Source: Ophiobolus disseminans
Taxonomy: Eukaryota; Ascomycota; Dothideomycetes; Pleosporales; Phaeosphaeriaceae
DNA length: 64,000 nucleotides
Direction: 5' to 3'
Assembly: GCA_010093685.1 (NCBI GenBank)
Contig: MU006225.1
Location: forward strand, 1,129,575 to 1,193,574
Shown piece by piece: positions 1-13,240 of the stretch. Both the position numbers and the translations under genes were made by a program. Numbering within the stretch: the first letter of the stretch is position 1; each line of letters opens with the position of its first letter. The notes beneath the pieces were generated by a model that saw only the letters and a list, made by a program, of their open reading frames with translations, searched no databases and was not told the origin of the DNA.

Positions 1-255
1 AGCGCATGGGGTAGTCGGCTACGCAGCAATTTAGAGGCAGGCCAACCACTCCCCTGAAGCCACCGAGCTACGTAAGAGACTACTCGGGGCCGGTGCTTGG
101 TGCTGGAGCAGATCTACTTAATACATTGAATGCGAAGCCGTTATACCCGCGTGCACCTTCCCTCCTTGCTTAACTTGCCTCTGACCCCCTCACGTCGATG
201 CGCCGCCGTCCCTTACTCGAACGCGCAGCACGGTAGCACCGCATACAAACACAAC
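1..255. other. 5' flank of the RA-PH gene
   Basis: No gene is supported here. The stretch leads into the ATG at 256. An in-frame upstream ATG at 130 exists, but the 42 residues it would add look like translated leader. I see no clear TATA or other motif. Confidence 0.4.
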
Positions 256-3160
256 ATGGCCACCGAAACAGTCCCCCCCACGACCGCCACGGCGAAAAGA
301 GTCTCTCGCTACCGCAGTGTGAGGCGCGCCCAGGAGCAGCAAACACAGCAACAGAGCCCACCGCCCGTCCCAGCCGTCCCAGCACTACCCCCAATGCTCG
401 CAGAGCCCGAAATGCAGGCCCCGAAAGACGCGCAGATCAGCAGGAGTATGAGCCGCTACCACCGTCGACCGCCCACTTCGCACGCGACCACGCCAGCCGT
501 ACCTGCCCTCCGCTCCAACACCCTCCCGGCGCACCCAGCACCACCAATTGCGCAGCCGTCTCCGACCTCTCGCTATCGGGCTATAAGCTCTCCACAGCAT
601 GCCTCGCATTCCACAAACACGGCCCAGCACCGCCCGAGGACTGCAAAGCGCACCGACAATTCAACCTCAGCCTCGGCCTCTAGCCAGTCGCGGTCGCCGA
701 GGGCCGACGACAGCGCGAGGGAGCTTTTGCAGAAGGAGCGCGAGAGGCAGCGCTTGCTCAAGGAGAGATATGACGCCGAGGCACGCGCCCACAGGGAGGC
801 CAAACAAGCTGAACTTGACAGGCTAGAGAGCCTGCGCCGGGAGGAGGAAGAAGCAGCGCTCCTGCAGGCCCAACAGGAGGCCGAAGAGGCTGATATGTTG
901 CGCCGCCAGAAGGACGAGCAGCGCGCGGAGCACGAGCGGGGCAAGCGGCTGCGCAAGGCCGAGGCACAGAAGATACTCCAGCAGAGGGAAGACGAAGCGC
1001 GCAAGGCAAAAGAAGCCGAGAGGGAGCGCAGGGCGAGGCATGATGAAGAAAAAACCCGCAAGGCCAAAATCGAAGCAGAGAGACCTCGCCAGGCTCCGTC
1101 TTCTTCCCCGCCAGTGTCACCGCCACGGCACGACACCAACTTTGGTCTGTTCAAGCGAAGGAAAGACGACGGCTTGACCCAAGAGGCGCCTGGAGAGCCA
1201 TCGAGAGCTCCTCGACTCAGTCTGCATTTAGGAGACCACGAGGCTGAGACGATCCGGCCTGGTGGCGGCGGTGCAGTGCTGGGCATTGACGCACCTACAT
1301 CGGCCGTCAACGCTGGTGACAGGGTGGGTTCATCAACCACTATGCTGAAGCAAATGCTGACTTAATGTGTAGCGCGTTACGGTGGTATGTGGCAAGAAGC
1401 GCATCCTGCTACCTGTCACACCGACTACTACACCCCTTGACCTGATCAAGACGGCCGCTACAATCCTGACAGAGCCCATCGATGTCAGGACTGCGGTCAT
1501 GCAGGAGTTGTTCGTCAAGGTCAGCATCGTGCGGCCATTGCGCAACTACGAGTATGTGCGCGACGTAATGAACTCGTGGGACGCGGACAATCAAAACGAG
1601 CTCACCATCATCGATTCGGAGCTCGATGGTATCGATCAGGATGATCTGCTTGCCTACAAAGTGCCCGAGACCCGGCCTGAGGGCATGTCGTGCTTCATCC
1701 AGTATTCGTCCCGACCCGGCAAATGGTCGAAACGCTACCTGACTCTGCGCGCGGACGGCCAGCTGGTCTTGGCCAAGAACGAGAAGGTGAAGGAGAAGGA
1801 CCAAGAGAACGTCTTGACCATGACAGACTACGATATTTACACAGTCACGCAAAAGAAGCTGGCCAGGGTCAAACCGCCAAAGAAGATCTGCTTTGCCGTA
1901 AAGAGCCTGCAGAAGTCCAACATCTTCGCCGATGAGTCGCAGTACGTGCACTTTTTCTGCACCAACGACAGGAACACAGCGACCATGTTCTACAAGGCGT
2001 TGCAGCAGTGGAGAAGCTGGTACTTGAAATACCAAAAAGGTGAAGGGCTGAAGAAGAAGGCACCTGCACAGCGCAAGCTCTCTGGGGGCGAATCAGGTCC
2101 GCATGCATCCTCGCACAATCGAGGCGAATCAGTCGGATCGCATTATCAGTTGGGAGCCTTCTCATCACTCCTTGACCTCGAAGACTTCAACAAGAAACTA
2201 GACTCGATAGAAGTGCACAAGCCGGGCGAATTTCCAGAGGACAAGCCCTTGTCGGGGCTCGACACAAGAGCCATGCATGCACGCAAGAAGTCACTACGAG
2301 TCAAGCAACCACCTCCGTCAGCCTTCAACCGAAGCGCCCCAGCGCTTGACACCTCGTCGCAGAACCTCGCACGCCAAAACTCGACGCGCCGAAGTTTAGA
2401 TCAAACGGAGGAAGAAACCTTTGCCTCGGGTGGACTCCTTGGTCGAACATACACGCATCGCCAGAGGGAAGTACAAAACCGGGAGCAGAAGCAAAATGGC
2501 CCGTTCACTGAAGGTCCTTCGCTGATCAGTGGCATGGACCGCTTGGCAGCAGTGAACAACGACTCGGGGCTGAACCGCAGTTCGTCGGTCCGTAGCAGCC
2601 AACACAAACGGAACTCGAGCGATCTTCGGAGAACCGCATCCAAGCGTGTACCAGGCATGCCAGAACCTTTGATAGATCTGACGCCTGCATACCGCCCACC
2701 GCCGCAGCACGCCAACAAGGGCAGGGGATACAATCCGGGGGCTACTGCAGGCCCGTTGGTCGAAAGTGCTACATCCATTGAAGAAGCCATCAAGCTGCCT
2801 CCATCCCAAGACTGGCGTGCCCGACCCACGACGCAAGGTCGCGGAGCTCACGGTACATATGGTACTGGTAACTTCGAGCGCACACGCTCGTTGAAGGGTC
2901 GCGGCGAGCCTCTGGCGGCATACACAGTCAACAATCATTCTGGAGCACCTGACGATGACAGAGAAGCATTCACAGGCGGTCTGCTCGCGCAAGCAGGTTA
3001 CTCGCAGGGCTTTGCGCCTGTTGGACGTGGAGTCATGGATGGCTCGAAAGCGACCGGGCCCATGATCGACCTTCGTGAGGGTCATCAGATCGTGCCAGGC
3101 AGTCTGCTGGCTGCTTTGCCTGATTCCAATGCGCCTGTGATTGATCGATCTGCAAGGTAG
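256..3160 (+). CDS. RA-PH tandem adaptor protein (951 aa, 2 exons)
   Basis: Exons 256-1323 and 1373-3160, joined by a 49-nt intron (GTGGGT donor, TAG acceptor, phase 0). The N-terminal ~350 residues are low-complexity, with a long charged coiled coil rich in Glu, Arg, Lys and Ala (about residues 195-320). Exon 2 opens with a Ras-association-like fold (start RVTVVCGKKRILLPV), followed by a pleckstrin-homology domain with the pattern G-K-W-S-K-R-Y-L-T-L-R, a central FFCTND strand and a C-terminal helix with W-R-S-W. The rest (~370 residues) is disordered. Tandem RA-PH modules are known from MRL/Grb7-type adaptors that read small GTPases and phosphoinositides at the membrane, so a polarity or membrane role is inferred. 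I chose the ATG at 256 because the residues from there read like a normal disordered N-terminus. The function in fungi is not established from sequence. Confidence 0.82.
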
Positions 3161-4320
3161 GTCTTTCAGAGGGTGGAAGTACACAGGGTCCAGGAATGAC
3201 CGCAGACGAGAAGCATGTTTTATGTCGATGATACCCTGGCTGGTCACGAAAATTTTGTGGGTTAATTCTAGTATTTACTTTGGCGTTTCATGTTTGCATC
3301 ATTTATTTTTTATTTATATCTCTCGTCGAACGTTAGGTGGGTTGCAGGTTGGGATACAAGTAGTCTATGTACGATACAACGGCCGCTGAGGACCGGAACC
3401 TTGAATTCCAAAGAAGACGAATTCGCTACACAAGGTTCCCAATGCCGCATCTGACCGGCAATTCGCCCGAACGCGACGCCGAACGGCAGGTATCCTTCAC
3501 GTGCTGTGCGCCTCCACAGGTGGCCCACACATGTGCTGCGGAGAGCTGTCAAGCGCAAACGGCAACCCCGCAATCATCGGCGTTATGACGGAGCAGTGCA
3601 GCAGCGGACATGCAGGACGCTGGCATTGGCTGGACGCTCGACCACGATTCAAGCTCGCGAACACGACAATGATTGAATTTGAAGGAGTGAGTTTTGACGT
3701 GAGGGAGGATGAAGCTCATCGCCGTGGAAACGGAAGTGCTCCGCTTGCAATCTCCCCAAATATTTTGTTGAGTGTTGAATCGTACCCTGGCGCGTTGAGC
3801 ACTCCCAGATTTTGTCGCGAGCCGCGGGGAAAGAGCTTCATGCTTGGCTGTCGTTTATGCCACTGTAGGTGTGGGTTCACGTCGCTGCAGCAATGGAGCG
3901 CGTGAACAAAAGTGCCCAATTGAAGGCGTGCTCTATCGATGAATGTGGTGAAAGAAGACCACGATACGTCATGCTGGGGAGATCAAAGCTCTGACCTGAC
4001 ATCCCGAGTTCCACGCTTATGAGCTCGTGCGCGAAACGGGCATATACTTCCTTTTGCGTTGCGGCTCTTGCATCAATTCCCTCTCTGCACCAGGACCTGC
4101 ATCGTATCCAGTCCCTACAGATCCAGCGGCACGGCGGTCAATTAGTTGGCAGCAGGACCCCGAACTCAACACTAGAGCAAAGCAATAGACTAGTGCCGCA
4201 TCCCGCAGTAGCTCAACCAAGCCCGAGCTTCGAGTATCCTCAGCTCCTTCCCTCTGAGAGTTTTGCATCTGCCATTGCGCACTCGATCACGCACCAGAAA
4301 CATCTCTTTCACTGCACACC
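3161..4320. other. Intergenic, no gene seen
   Basis: Several short open frames occur (for example 3501-3905 plus), but none shows a domain, codon pattern or splice logic. The right half is the 5' flank and leader of glycogen synthase. Confidence 0.5.
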
Positions 4321-6638
4321 ATGGCTGCGACTACGACGCGGGACGTCAACAACCACGTCCTCTTTGAGGTTGCGACCGAGGTTGCGAACCGAGGTACATG
4401 GCACCACCATTGAGCTCACAGCAGCAGAATCTGACACGCTACAGTTGGCGGTATCTACTCTGTCCTCAAGTCCAAGGCGCAGGTCACGACGGCCGAGTAT
4501 GGCGCCGCATACACACTCATTGGCCCGTGGAACAGGGCTTCGGTGGGTGACAGCAGCCGCAATTGCAGCGCAAACACTAATCAGAACTCAGGCTTCGGTT
4601 GAGGTCGAGCCCATAGAGCCCAAGGACCCGGCTCTCGTAGCCACCATCAAGTCGATGCAGGATCGCGGCATTCAGACGCTGTACGGACGCTGGCTGATTG
4701 ACGGCGCCCCACGTGTCCTCCTCTTCGACACGAGCACCGGCTACGGGTGGCTCGATGAGTGGAAGGGCGACCTGTGGTCAGTCGCCGGCATCCCTTCGCC
4801 GCCGGGCGACTCGGAGACAAACGAAGCCATTGTCTTTGGATACCTGGTTGCATGGTTCCTCGGCGAGGTATGTGCAGATGCTTGAAGTTTGAGATGCGGC
4901 GCTAACTGATGCCAGTATGTCTTCCACGAGAAGAAGCGCGCCGTCATTGTGCAGTTCCACGAGTGGCTTGCGGGTGTTGCGGTTCCGCTCTGCAAGAAGC
5001 GTCGCATTGACGTGACCACCATCTTCACCACTCACGCCACCCTGCTCGGCCGCTACCTCTGCGCCGGCTCCGTAGACTTCTACAACAACCTGCAATACTT
5101 CGACGTGGATGCTGAAGCTGGAAAGCGCGGCATCTACCACAGGTACTGCATCGAGCGCGCCGCTACGCACGCCGCCGATGTCTTTACCACCGTCTCGCAC
5201 ATCACCGCATACGAGAGTGAGCATCTTCTGAAGCGCAAGCCGGACGGCGTTTTGCCCAACGGTCTGAACGTCAAGAAGTTCTCCGCCACCCACGAGTTCC
5301 AGAACTTGCATCAGCAAGCCAAGGTCAAGATCAATGACTTTGTTCGGGGACATTTCTATGGTCATAACGACTGGGACCCCGAGAACACGCTCTACTTCTT
5401 CACCGCCGGCCGATACGAATACCGTAATAAGGGTGTGGACATGTTCATAGAATCTCTGGCCCGATTGAACCACAAGATGAAGAGCGAGAACTCGAACATG
5501 ACGGTCGTCGCTTTCATCATCCTGCCCGCTCAGACTACGAGTCTGGCGGTCGAGTCCCTGAAAGGACAGGCGGTCATCAAATCGCTGCACGACACTGTCA
5601 ACAACATCGCCGAGAACGTGGCTAAGAAGCTCTTCGAGCGCTCTCTGACCTGGACTGAAGGTCAGGATTTGCCCGAGGACAAGGAGCTCATTACCCCTGC
5701 AGACAAGATCCTCCTTCGCCGACGGTTATTCGCAATGAAGCGCCACAACTTGCCTCCCATTGTTACCCACAACATGCTCAACGATGCCGAGGACCCAGTC
5801 TTGGCTCAGCTCCGCCGCTGCCAGCTTTTCAACCACCCATCGGACCGCGTCAAGGTCGTCTTCCACCCCGAGTTCTTGAACTCTGCCAACCCTGTCTTGC
5901 CCCTCGACTACGACGACTTTGTTCGTGGAACCCATCTCGGTGTATTTTCATCGTACTACGAGCCATGGGGTTACACACCCGCCGAGTGCACGGTCATGGG
6001 TGTACCCAGCATCACCACCAACTTGTCTGGCTTCGGTTGCTACATGGAGGAGCTGATTGACAATGCCGCGGACTACGGTATCTACATTGTCGACCGAAGA
6101 ATGAAGGGCGTAGATGATTCAGTTAACCAGCTCGTGGATTACATGTTCGACTTCACCAAGAAGAGCAAGCGCCAACGTATCAACCAGCGAAACCGGACCG
6201 AGCGTCTCAGCGACCTGCTCGACTGGAAGCGCATGGGTCTTGAGTACGTCAAGGCGCGACAACTCGCTCTTCGTCGAGCTTATCCCGGCTCGTACGACGA
6301 CGACGAGGAGCCCGACTTCTTCGGCTCGCAAGAAATGAAGATCTCGCGACCGCTGTCCGAGCCTGGCTCGCCGCGTGAACGGTCCGGCATGATGACGCCT
6401 GGCGACTTTGCCTCGCTGCAAGAAGGTCGCGAGGGCCTGAGCACCGAGGACTACATTGCGTGGAAGCTTCCGTAAGTCCTTGCCTTACTACACATTGTTT
6501 ATTCGATACTAACACTCTCACAGCGAAGAGGAAGAGCCCGATGATTTTTCGTTCCCGCTCACTCTGAAGACGAAGAGTAAGCCGAATTCAGGCGCCAACA
6601 CCCCTACCATTCAAAATGGTACCGATGGTCCTAACTAG
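4321..6638 (+). CDS. gsy1: Glycogen synthase (GT3), 705 aa, 5 exons
   Basis: Transfers glucose from UDP-glucose to glycogen in the cytosol. Exons 4321-4393, 4445-4542, 4592-4867, 4916-6471 and 6524-6638; phases agree and the total is 706 codons including the stop, the normal length for fungal/animal GT3 enzymes. Evidence: the N-terminal GGIYSVLKSKA nucleotide-binding loop, the family motif YEPWGYTPAE with the two conserved acids near residues 498 and 506, and the Arg-rich helix KRQRINQRNRTERLSDLL that binds glucose-6-phosphate in the yeast enzyme. The C-terminal tail carries the RPLSEPGSPRERS and MMTPGDF segments that match phosphorylation sites of yeast Gsy2, so allosteric plus phosphorylation control is expected. 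Four introns of 48-52 nt are typical for the genome. The start at 4321 has the good context CACC-ATG. Confidence 0.96.
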
Positions 6639-7589
6639 AAGTTGTGTAGGGTGACGGCGCAGTTGACGCGCGAACGACGTTGTTTTTTCGAAATTGCATT
6701 AATCGACTGTTTATTTATCTCCTTGCGACCCTACCGGATCGATCTCTTTTACGCGGTGTTTTGCATGGGGACGTTGGGAAGTTTGGGTGAGGATGTGTAT
6801 GTTAGGGTGTGAACATAAGTTATCTTTGGCCTGATTATGGTTTTGTTGGTTGTGTTTGACGGTGTGTTTTGTTGGTACTGTAGGTCTACCTCGAACACTG
6901 TGAGGTGTGCCAAGCTCCGAACGTCTAAAGCTTGATCTCGAGTGCAGATCACCCACTGATTACCTGAACTCGAGCTTCAGATTAGCACGTTTTGCCGACG
7001 TTTGCCGTCATTAAAAATGGCGGCATCAAACAAGAACACCAATAGCCATTTCCAGTCGAGCATGCATGTGGCTGCCTCGGAAAACGAGGCGCAGTCGAGC
7101 AAGATAACGGAGATTGAAGCCCGTGTCCCCTTGGGTCGTGCGTGCATTTGGTTTCAGGGCCGGCATGCTTGTGTCCCAGGGTTGTGGGCACCCAAGGACA
7201 GGGGTCGCAAATGTTTCCGCGGTTCGAGACGCCTGGTCGCGCCTACTTGGCGTCATCGAACAACGACAACGCACGACAGGCCCGTTTACTCCTTTTTCGC
7301 GACATTCACTCCTTGGACGTATCCCTCTCCTCGCAAACTGAAGCCATTTACTTCTCGCAAACGCTTCCACTACGATGAGTTTGCACACACCCTTCACCTT
7401 ACGCGCTACCGCAGTCCGTTGACCCTCTTGGCCGCGGTGATTACCCGAACAAGACCAAGTATAACTCAGCTCCCCATCACCGCCATTCCGCAGCTGCGCG
7501 CTCACCACCGCATATCTCCAGGTGATTCGACCACCTACGGGAAAGGACCCTGAGACCGACATTTCTTGAGGAATTCGAGGGTCGCAAAG
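6639..7589. other. Intergenic: GSY 3' region and TRK 5' flank
   Basis: The T/G-rich stretch after 6640 looks like 3' untranslated sequence of the glycogen synthase gene. The open frames at 7002-7553 (plus) and 7026-7658 (minus) overlap each other and show no family motif. No gene is supported. Confidence 0.5.
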
Positions 7590-10235
7590 ATGGTGTTTGG
7601 ACCGTGGATCTCGACGCTGGCTTGGGTAAGGGCGCGCATGCCCAGGAGGACCACCCATTTATGGCGACCCAGCGCCAACTTCATAACACTTCATTGTGAG
7701 TTCAGGCTGTACGGACAGTATGCGGGGCTTTGCTAATTGGCGATAGATGCATATATTATCTTCCAAGCCATGCTTGGCTCCGTCATTATGTACGCCGGCA
7801 GCAACCTTTCCTACATAGACGCCCTCTTCTTCGCCAGTGGATCCGCGACGCAGAGTGGGCTCAACACGGTCGACGTCAACCTCACTCCGACCCATGTGCA
7901 GGTCTGGATGCTCATATCCGCCTGCATGTGTACGCCCATCTTTATAAACTCCTTCGTCGTCTTCATCCGCTTGTACTGGTTCGAGAAGCGGTTCCAGAAC
8001 GTCGTGATCGAGTCGCGCAGCGCCCGCCATACACGCACCTTGTCGCGGCGGAGAAGTGAGATGAAGTCCGAAATCGATCGGGACTTAAGCCAGGAGGAGC
8101 GTGGAGTGGGCGATCGCCAGATACAGGTCATGAGGTCTCCAAACGGGCAAGCTGAGGGCGGCGTAATCGAAGGCGAGCACGCATTTGCCGACGCCGCAGA
8201 TTATGATGGCACCAGCAAGTTTAAACTCGCCCATGACGACGATGTGGATCCTCTTGAGCGCCCGATGACCCCAGTACACCAAGTAACATCGAACGTCATG
8301 TGGGCGGACAACGTGAGCACGCCGCGACAGAAGGAGCGACAACGGCTGCGAGACTCTGTCGAATCGCCCGGTGATCGTCTGCCGGAGAAGAACCGAGAGC
8401 AAAGCATTGCCTTTGTGGAGAAGCAGCGGGAGCCCAAACAAAAGGGCCCACTGCGCATCCCTGGCCCACGCGACTACGAGTTGGGTTTGCAGCCGGAGGA
8501 AGTTGCAGAAGGCGACGACAATCTACATCGAGCTATGAGCCGTGTATCTGAGGATTCTCACCCACGGCGAAACCGGTCAAATTCTGTTCCTCCAGAGGTT
8601 GTGAACGGCGACGATCATCCCATGAAGTACCACATTACCATCGATGTCCCAAACCGGCAACGTCCTACCACGGGAGCTTCGGTGTACAACAGAGCAAAGA
8701 CAATCGACGACATGAGCACCTCTGCTTCTACTGCCACCGGTACAGCTAATGGTGCCCCAGGCCTCCGCGCTCGCTCGAAGACACGAACTTTGGGTAGCTT
8801 CCTTACTAGGGGTAAGGAAGAAGATGCGGATCCTATGCCCTATCTCAGCTGGACACCTACGATTGGCCGCAACTCCAACTTTGTCGATTTGACCGAGGAG
8901 CAGCGAGAAGAGCTGGGTGGTATCGAGTACCGGGCACTTAAAATGCTGGCCTGTATCTTGAGCTTTTACTTTGTCGGCTTTCATCTACTAGGCATGGTAT
9001 GTCTCACCCCATGGGCAATCAACACTGCCACCTACAGAGCGAAGATTGAAGCTGTCAATGTCCGCCCTGCATGGTGGGGCGTCTTCACCTCGGCCTCCAT
9101 GTTCAACGATCTCGGCTTCACACTCACTCCGGACTCCATGGTCTCGTTCCAATTCGCTGTGCTGCCCCTCCTCCTCGGCACCTTCCTCATCATCATCGGC
9201 AACACCGGTTTCCCCTGCATGCTGCGCTTCATCATCTGGCTCTGCTCCATCTGCTTCCCCAAAGGCAGCGCAAAATGGGAAGAACTAAAATTCCTGCTCG
9301 ACCACCCACGCCGCTGCTTCACGCTCCTTTTCCCGAGTAAAGCTAACTGGTGGCTCTTCTGGGTCCTCATCGGCCTCAACGGCATCGATCTCATCTTCTT
9401 CATCATCCTCGATCTCAACGACCCCACCGTCACCGCCCTACCAGTCGGATACCGCATCCTCGCCGGCCTCTTCCAAGCCGCCGCCACCCGCACAGCCGGC
9501 TTCGCAGTCGTCAGCATCGCTGAACTGCACCCCGCCATTCAGGTCTCGTACCTCATCATGATGTACATCTCCATCTTCCCCATCGCCATGTCGATGCGCC
9601 AAACAAACGTCTACGAAGAGAAATCCCTCGGCGTCTGGGCCGACGGCGACGACGCCGAAGAAGAAAACTCGTATCTATCGCACCATCTGCGGCGTCAATT
9701 GTCTTTTGACTTGTGGTTCGTTTTCCTGGGCTTCTTCCTCATCGCCATCATCGAAGGCGCGCGCCTCGAAAATACAAACGAATACGCCTTCTCCCTCTTC
9801 TCCGTCCTGTTTGAAATCGTGTCTGCGTACGGAACGGTTGGCTTGTCACTTGGGTTTCCGAACGTTAATACGAGTTTTTCGGGACAGTTCCGCACGCTGT
9901 CCAAACTTATCATTATTGCGATGCAGATCCGCGGGAGACATCGTGGCTTGCCGTATGCGCTTGATCGCGCTATTTTACTTCCGTCTGAGTCTTTACATCA
10001 GAAGGAAAATGAGGACGCGACTAGGCGCGCGCGGCGGAGCAGTAATGCCATCGATGCGTTTGGCACGGAGGGCTTGCAAAGACAGGGTACGGGTCTTAGT
10101 CGTAGGAGTAGTATGTCTGGTGATGCGGGGCGCATGAGTGCGGCGGATAGGTTTAAGCCCAGGCAGTTGAAGCGTATTTTGAGCGGCGCGTTTAGTGCGG
10201 GGCCGTCGGCGAATCATAGGGAGAAACAGTATTAG
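7590..10235 (+). CDS. trk1: TRK/HKT-type potassium transporter, 864 aa minus stop, 2 exons
   Basis: Plasma-membrane K+ uptake carrier of the TrkH/TRK superfamily. Exons 7590-7695 and 7747-10235; the 51-nt intron (GTGAGT...TAG) restores the family motif NFITLHYAYII. Four pore loops each with the key glycine can be read in order: SGLNTVD, NDLGFTL, RTAGFAV and GTVGLSLG, each followed by a membrane helix. Between the first and second pore repeats lies a ~300-residue hydrophilic cytoplasmic loop, typical of fungal TRK proteins and likely phosphorylated. The C-terminal tail is basic and Ser-rich. The length fits the family (about 800-1200 aa). Confidence 0.94.
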
Positions 10236-11284
10236 ATTCGGGCTTGGGAATGGCGTTTTATGAGGCGTGTTGGAATACTGGTGTTGGAATACTAGTGGGT
10301 TTATGTATATATGGATATTTTCCTTGAACTCTGGGGGGTTAGATCGGGAGCGAGTGCGTTCAGGCGTTGCTTGATGGGTATATGGTGTATATATGTTTCG
10401 ACTTGTGGATAGGTTTTATGGCATTGCGAAAGCGTATTTACGCTGCGTTTACCGATATTGTGCTTTGAATTACGCTTGCTGTGACACTCTCGAGTCTTCT
10501 GTCCATTGGGCATGTGAAGACATGGTACACATAAACATAGTCTTGAAAGCCAAAGTATACATGCACACCTGTCAAACTTCGAGTCCTCAGATCTACGAAT
10601 CGCAACAGTCTTGCTATGTCCACGCTGCCATGTGAATCGAACCCACATAGTAGTGTAGCCAACGATATATACGTCTATGCTGCTACATTGCCAGCCCTGT
10701 GTTCCTCCTTCAGCCCGCATTTGCAGGTATTCGCGTACATTCATTCAATCATGTAGCGTTCTATCCATTAGCCGCCGACTGTACTACTGAACCCGTAGGT
10801 GTTCCCGGACATGTTTGTAATTCATGAATGCGTTCGATCGGGTACATGCAATATTGTTGATAAATTTCAAGTAGCTTTTGTCTCCTGTGAAACTGGGCCT
10901 GGCTCATGGATAGGCTGATCGTCTTGCGGAGGTAGCATTGTGCCAGAAGAGTTGGTCATGACTATCCAGGATGTTCGTTCGAGTCGTCAAAGGTCTGTCT
11001 GAGCTACTCTACATTGGCCTGCGCGTACCTAGCTTTGGGCTTGATTTACGTAATGGGAGTACAGTCCAGTAGGGATTTCGGCTACCAACGGCTTTGGAGT
11101 TGTGGTTTGGGTAATTCTAGTACTAGGTAGTTCCTGGGTGTGAGAAGACGGTGCTGTTGGATTCAGTCCGGGCACCATTGACGATTCTGGATTGATGGAT
11201 GTAGGAACTGCCCGATAGTATGTACCATCAGGTTCAGCACGTATGACCGGAATTCGCCGTGCTTCATGTGCCTCACGCTTCTTC
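10236..11284. other. Intergenic, convergent 3' ends
   Basis: This is the space between the 3' ends of the TRK gene (plus) and the MFS gene (minus). Short open frames at 10301-10744 are unconvincing. I see nothing else. Confidence 0.5.
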
Positions 11285-13240
11285 TTAGGTTCTTCTCCAA
11301 AGAAGATATGGGACGGCGCCGGTAATCAGTAAAGCTGTGATCGTAACGACGATTGCGAAGGGAAGAGCTCCAGCACCAGTAGCGACGTAGAATGTTCTTG
11401 TTAGCGCTTTGCTGAAAGTCTCGAGCACAATCTCCAAAATATCTCCGGTGAGCTTGTCTCTGAAGTTTGTGGCACCGCCTCGTAATACGATCTGTTCGTA
11501 CATGTCGATTCGAGTATCGGGTATTGCGTGTGAGAGCTGACCCACAAAAACTGCTTGGGCGGCCGCAATGCCGACTGCACCTCCAAGCATTTCTGCAAAG
11601 AGTGCGGCGTTGAGGCCGGCCAATCTGGCATGACCTCTTGCATTAGTTGATCCGTAGCACGTGGCGTCCTCTAACCTTGTCTCACATGACACCAAGCGAT
11701 AGCACATGACGTCCTCTGAGCTTGTTGCACATAGCACCAGTCGAAAGGCCCCCATACCAGCACCTAGACCAAAAAGAGCCTGAAGCCCGAGAACAGTATG
11801 CGTTGATGTGTTGACGTCAAGTCTTGTGAATAGCCCAGCCGCAAGAGCCATGCAGCTCAATGAGACCGCCAGCAGGTATGAAGTCCCTCTCGCATGTGGC
11901 TTCGAGTCACTAAAGGCCCACGGGGTAAATACGCATGCAAATAAATGTGTTGCAGTCACCAGAAGATGCGATAGTGCAGTCTCAAGTGTTGTTAGACCAC
12001 GTACGCTTCGTAACCAAATTGCTGTACTCTATCAGATGGAGAGACGTATAGTAAGGACAGATACTTACGGGTAAAATGGATGAATGAGTGATAGCTAACG
12101 CCCCACAGAAAGGTCAGAGACATATTCAGTACCTTTTTCGAGTTTAGAACTCCAAACGGCGCTGTCGGAGATCTGTTTGACGGCCTGTTCTGTACTATTT
12201 GACTGATTGTCCAAATCAGACCACAGCCTCCACACCCAGCAAAAAAGAGACTGATGACCTTCGCACTATGCCATGCCTCGAGAGGTCCGTAATATAGCGC
12301 AAGGTGTAAGCAGACCATAGAGCCACTGATTGTAAGGATATCGAACAAACTGAGCCTCGGATCTCGCTTCGGATATATGGGGCCGCTCAGGAGAGCATCC
12401 TCGCATCTCAACAGGCAGCGAATGATCGTGGCAAGAAGCGATAAGGCTGCCGTGGATAGATTGACTATGAAAACGTATCTCCAAGAGTCATCGCGCTGGA
12501 TGTTTTCGACCACTGCCGCTGCGATTCTTGACAAATATTAGTAATAGCTGAAACATGTATGGTTCTCAACACTCACGTGGGTGCCAGAAAACGAGTGACG
12601 GCAAAAGTCGTCAAGATAATGGACCAGACCCGTTTTTGTATTGGAAACAGTTCCTTGACGATGAACATCGTGCCGGACAATGTTCCAGATGCACCAATGC
12701 CGGAGAGTGTCCTGCCAACCAGTATACCGCCGTTACTAGAGACGAGATAAGAACATAATCCGCCAGCAATGAACGTGGCCATGGATGTTGATATGAGAAT
12801 CCAAGAGCTCCAATGTCGCAGTGCAGGCGCAAGGCCTTGGTACAGACTGCTAAAAGTAGGATACGTCACCCCGACGGCAAGGAAGTAACAACTTCCGTAC
12901 CAGCCTATCATCTTCACAGAGTTGAAGGTATCTGTGATCGGAGGCATGATGATAGAGAAAGCAGAGATGTCCTGTTCTAGTTTAGCTTGATCTTTGCACT
13001 GTTGAATGTTCCTGAGCTTACCAAAGCGATTGCGACGACCATCAACAGCATTGGCGCAAGGATCTCGTATGTCTCCCATCCACTTAGAGACCTTTCGCTC
13101 GGAGCTGCGGCTTGTGACTCCTGCTTCTCTGGATCGTTATCTATTGTTGGTGCATCTCCTGTGGCCTCCTCGGACTGTTTTGAAGCTCGTCGAATCTCTG
13201 TTTGGAAACCCGTGGTGGGCCGTAGACGTCGCGCACCCAT
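11285..13240 (-). CDS. DHA2-like MFS transporter, about 602 aa, 4 exons
   Basis: Drug:H+ antiporter-type major facilitator. Exons on the minus strand: 13240-13022, 12971-12577, 12526-12069 and 12021-11285; all phases close. Family signatures: TM1 followed by DISAFSIIMPPITD, the TM2 motif GWYGSCYFLAV, motif A-like GRTLSGIGASG in the TM4 region, SWRYVFIVNL, HFTPIWLRSVRGL, and the C-terminal TFYVATGAGALP typical of fungal DHA2 proteins. The ~50-residue N-terminus is charged and cytoplasmic. Oddities: the first exon has no upstream stop and is continuous with the frame of the preceding protease-like gene; the loop at about 11655-11744 carries a 15-residue tandem repeat; one acceptor (12527-12529) is AAG rather than CAG/TAG. 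Substrate is unknown. Confidence 0.85.
11655..11744 (-). repeat. 45-bp tandem duplication inside the MFS coding region
   Basis: Two adjacent 45-bp units, 11655-11699 and 11700-11744, match at 35 of 45 positions by hand count. On the minus strand they encode two consecutive 15-residue units (RLVLCATSSEDVMCY and RLVSCETRLEDATCY), preserving the reading frame. They lie in the loop before AGLNAALFAEMLGG. An unrecognised intron cannot be excluded because GTGAGA and CTAATG signals occur nearby. Confidence 0.8.

Noticed and set aside
573..1340. Long minus-strand open frame antisense to the RA-PH gene
   Set aside because: High GC and the coiled-coil codon pattern of the plus gene leave the antisense open by chance; no domain or splice logic.
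3501..3905. 134-codon frame between RA-PH and GSY
   Set aside because: Composition is that of non-coding DNA and no family is suggested.
7002..7658. Overlapping plus and minus frames before TRK
   Set aside because: They are mutually antisense and upstream of a well-supported first exon; most likely the leader and promoter of TRK.
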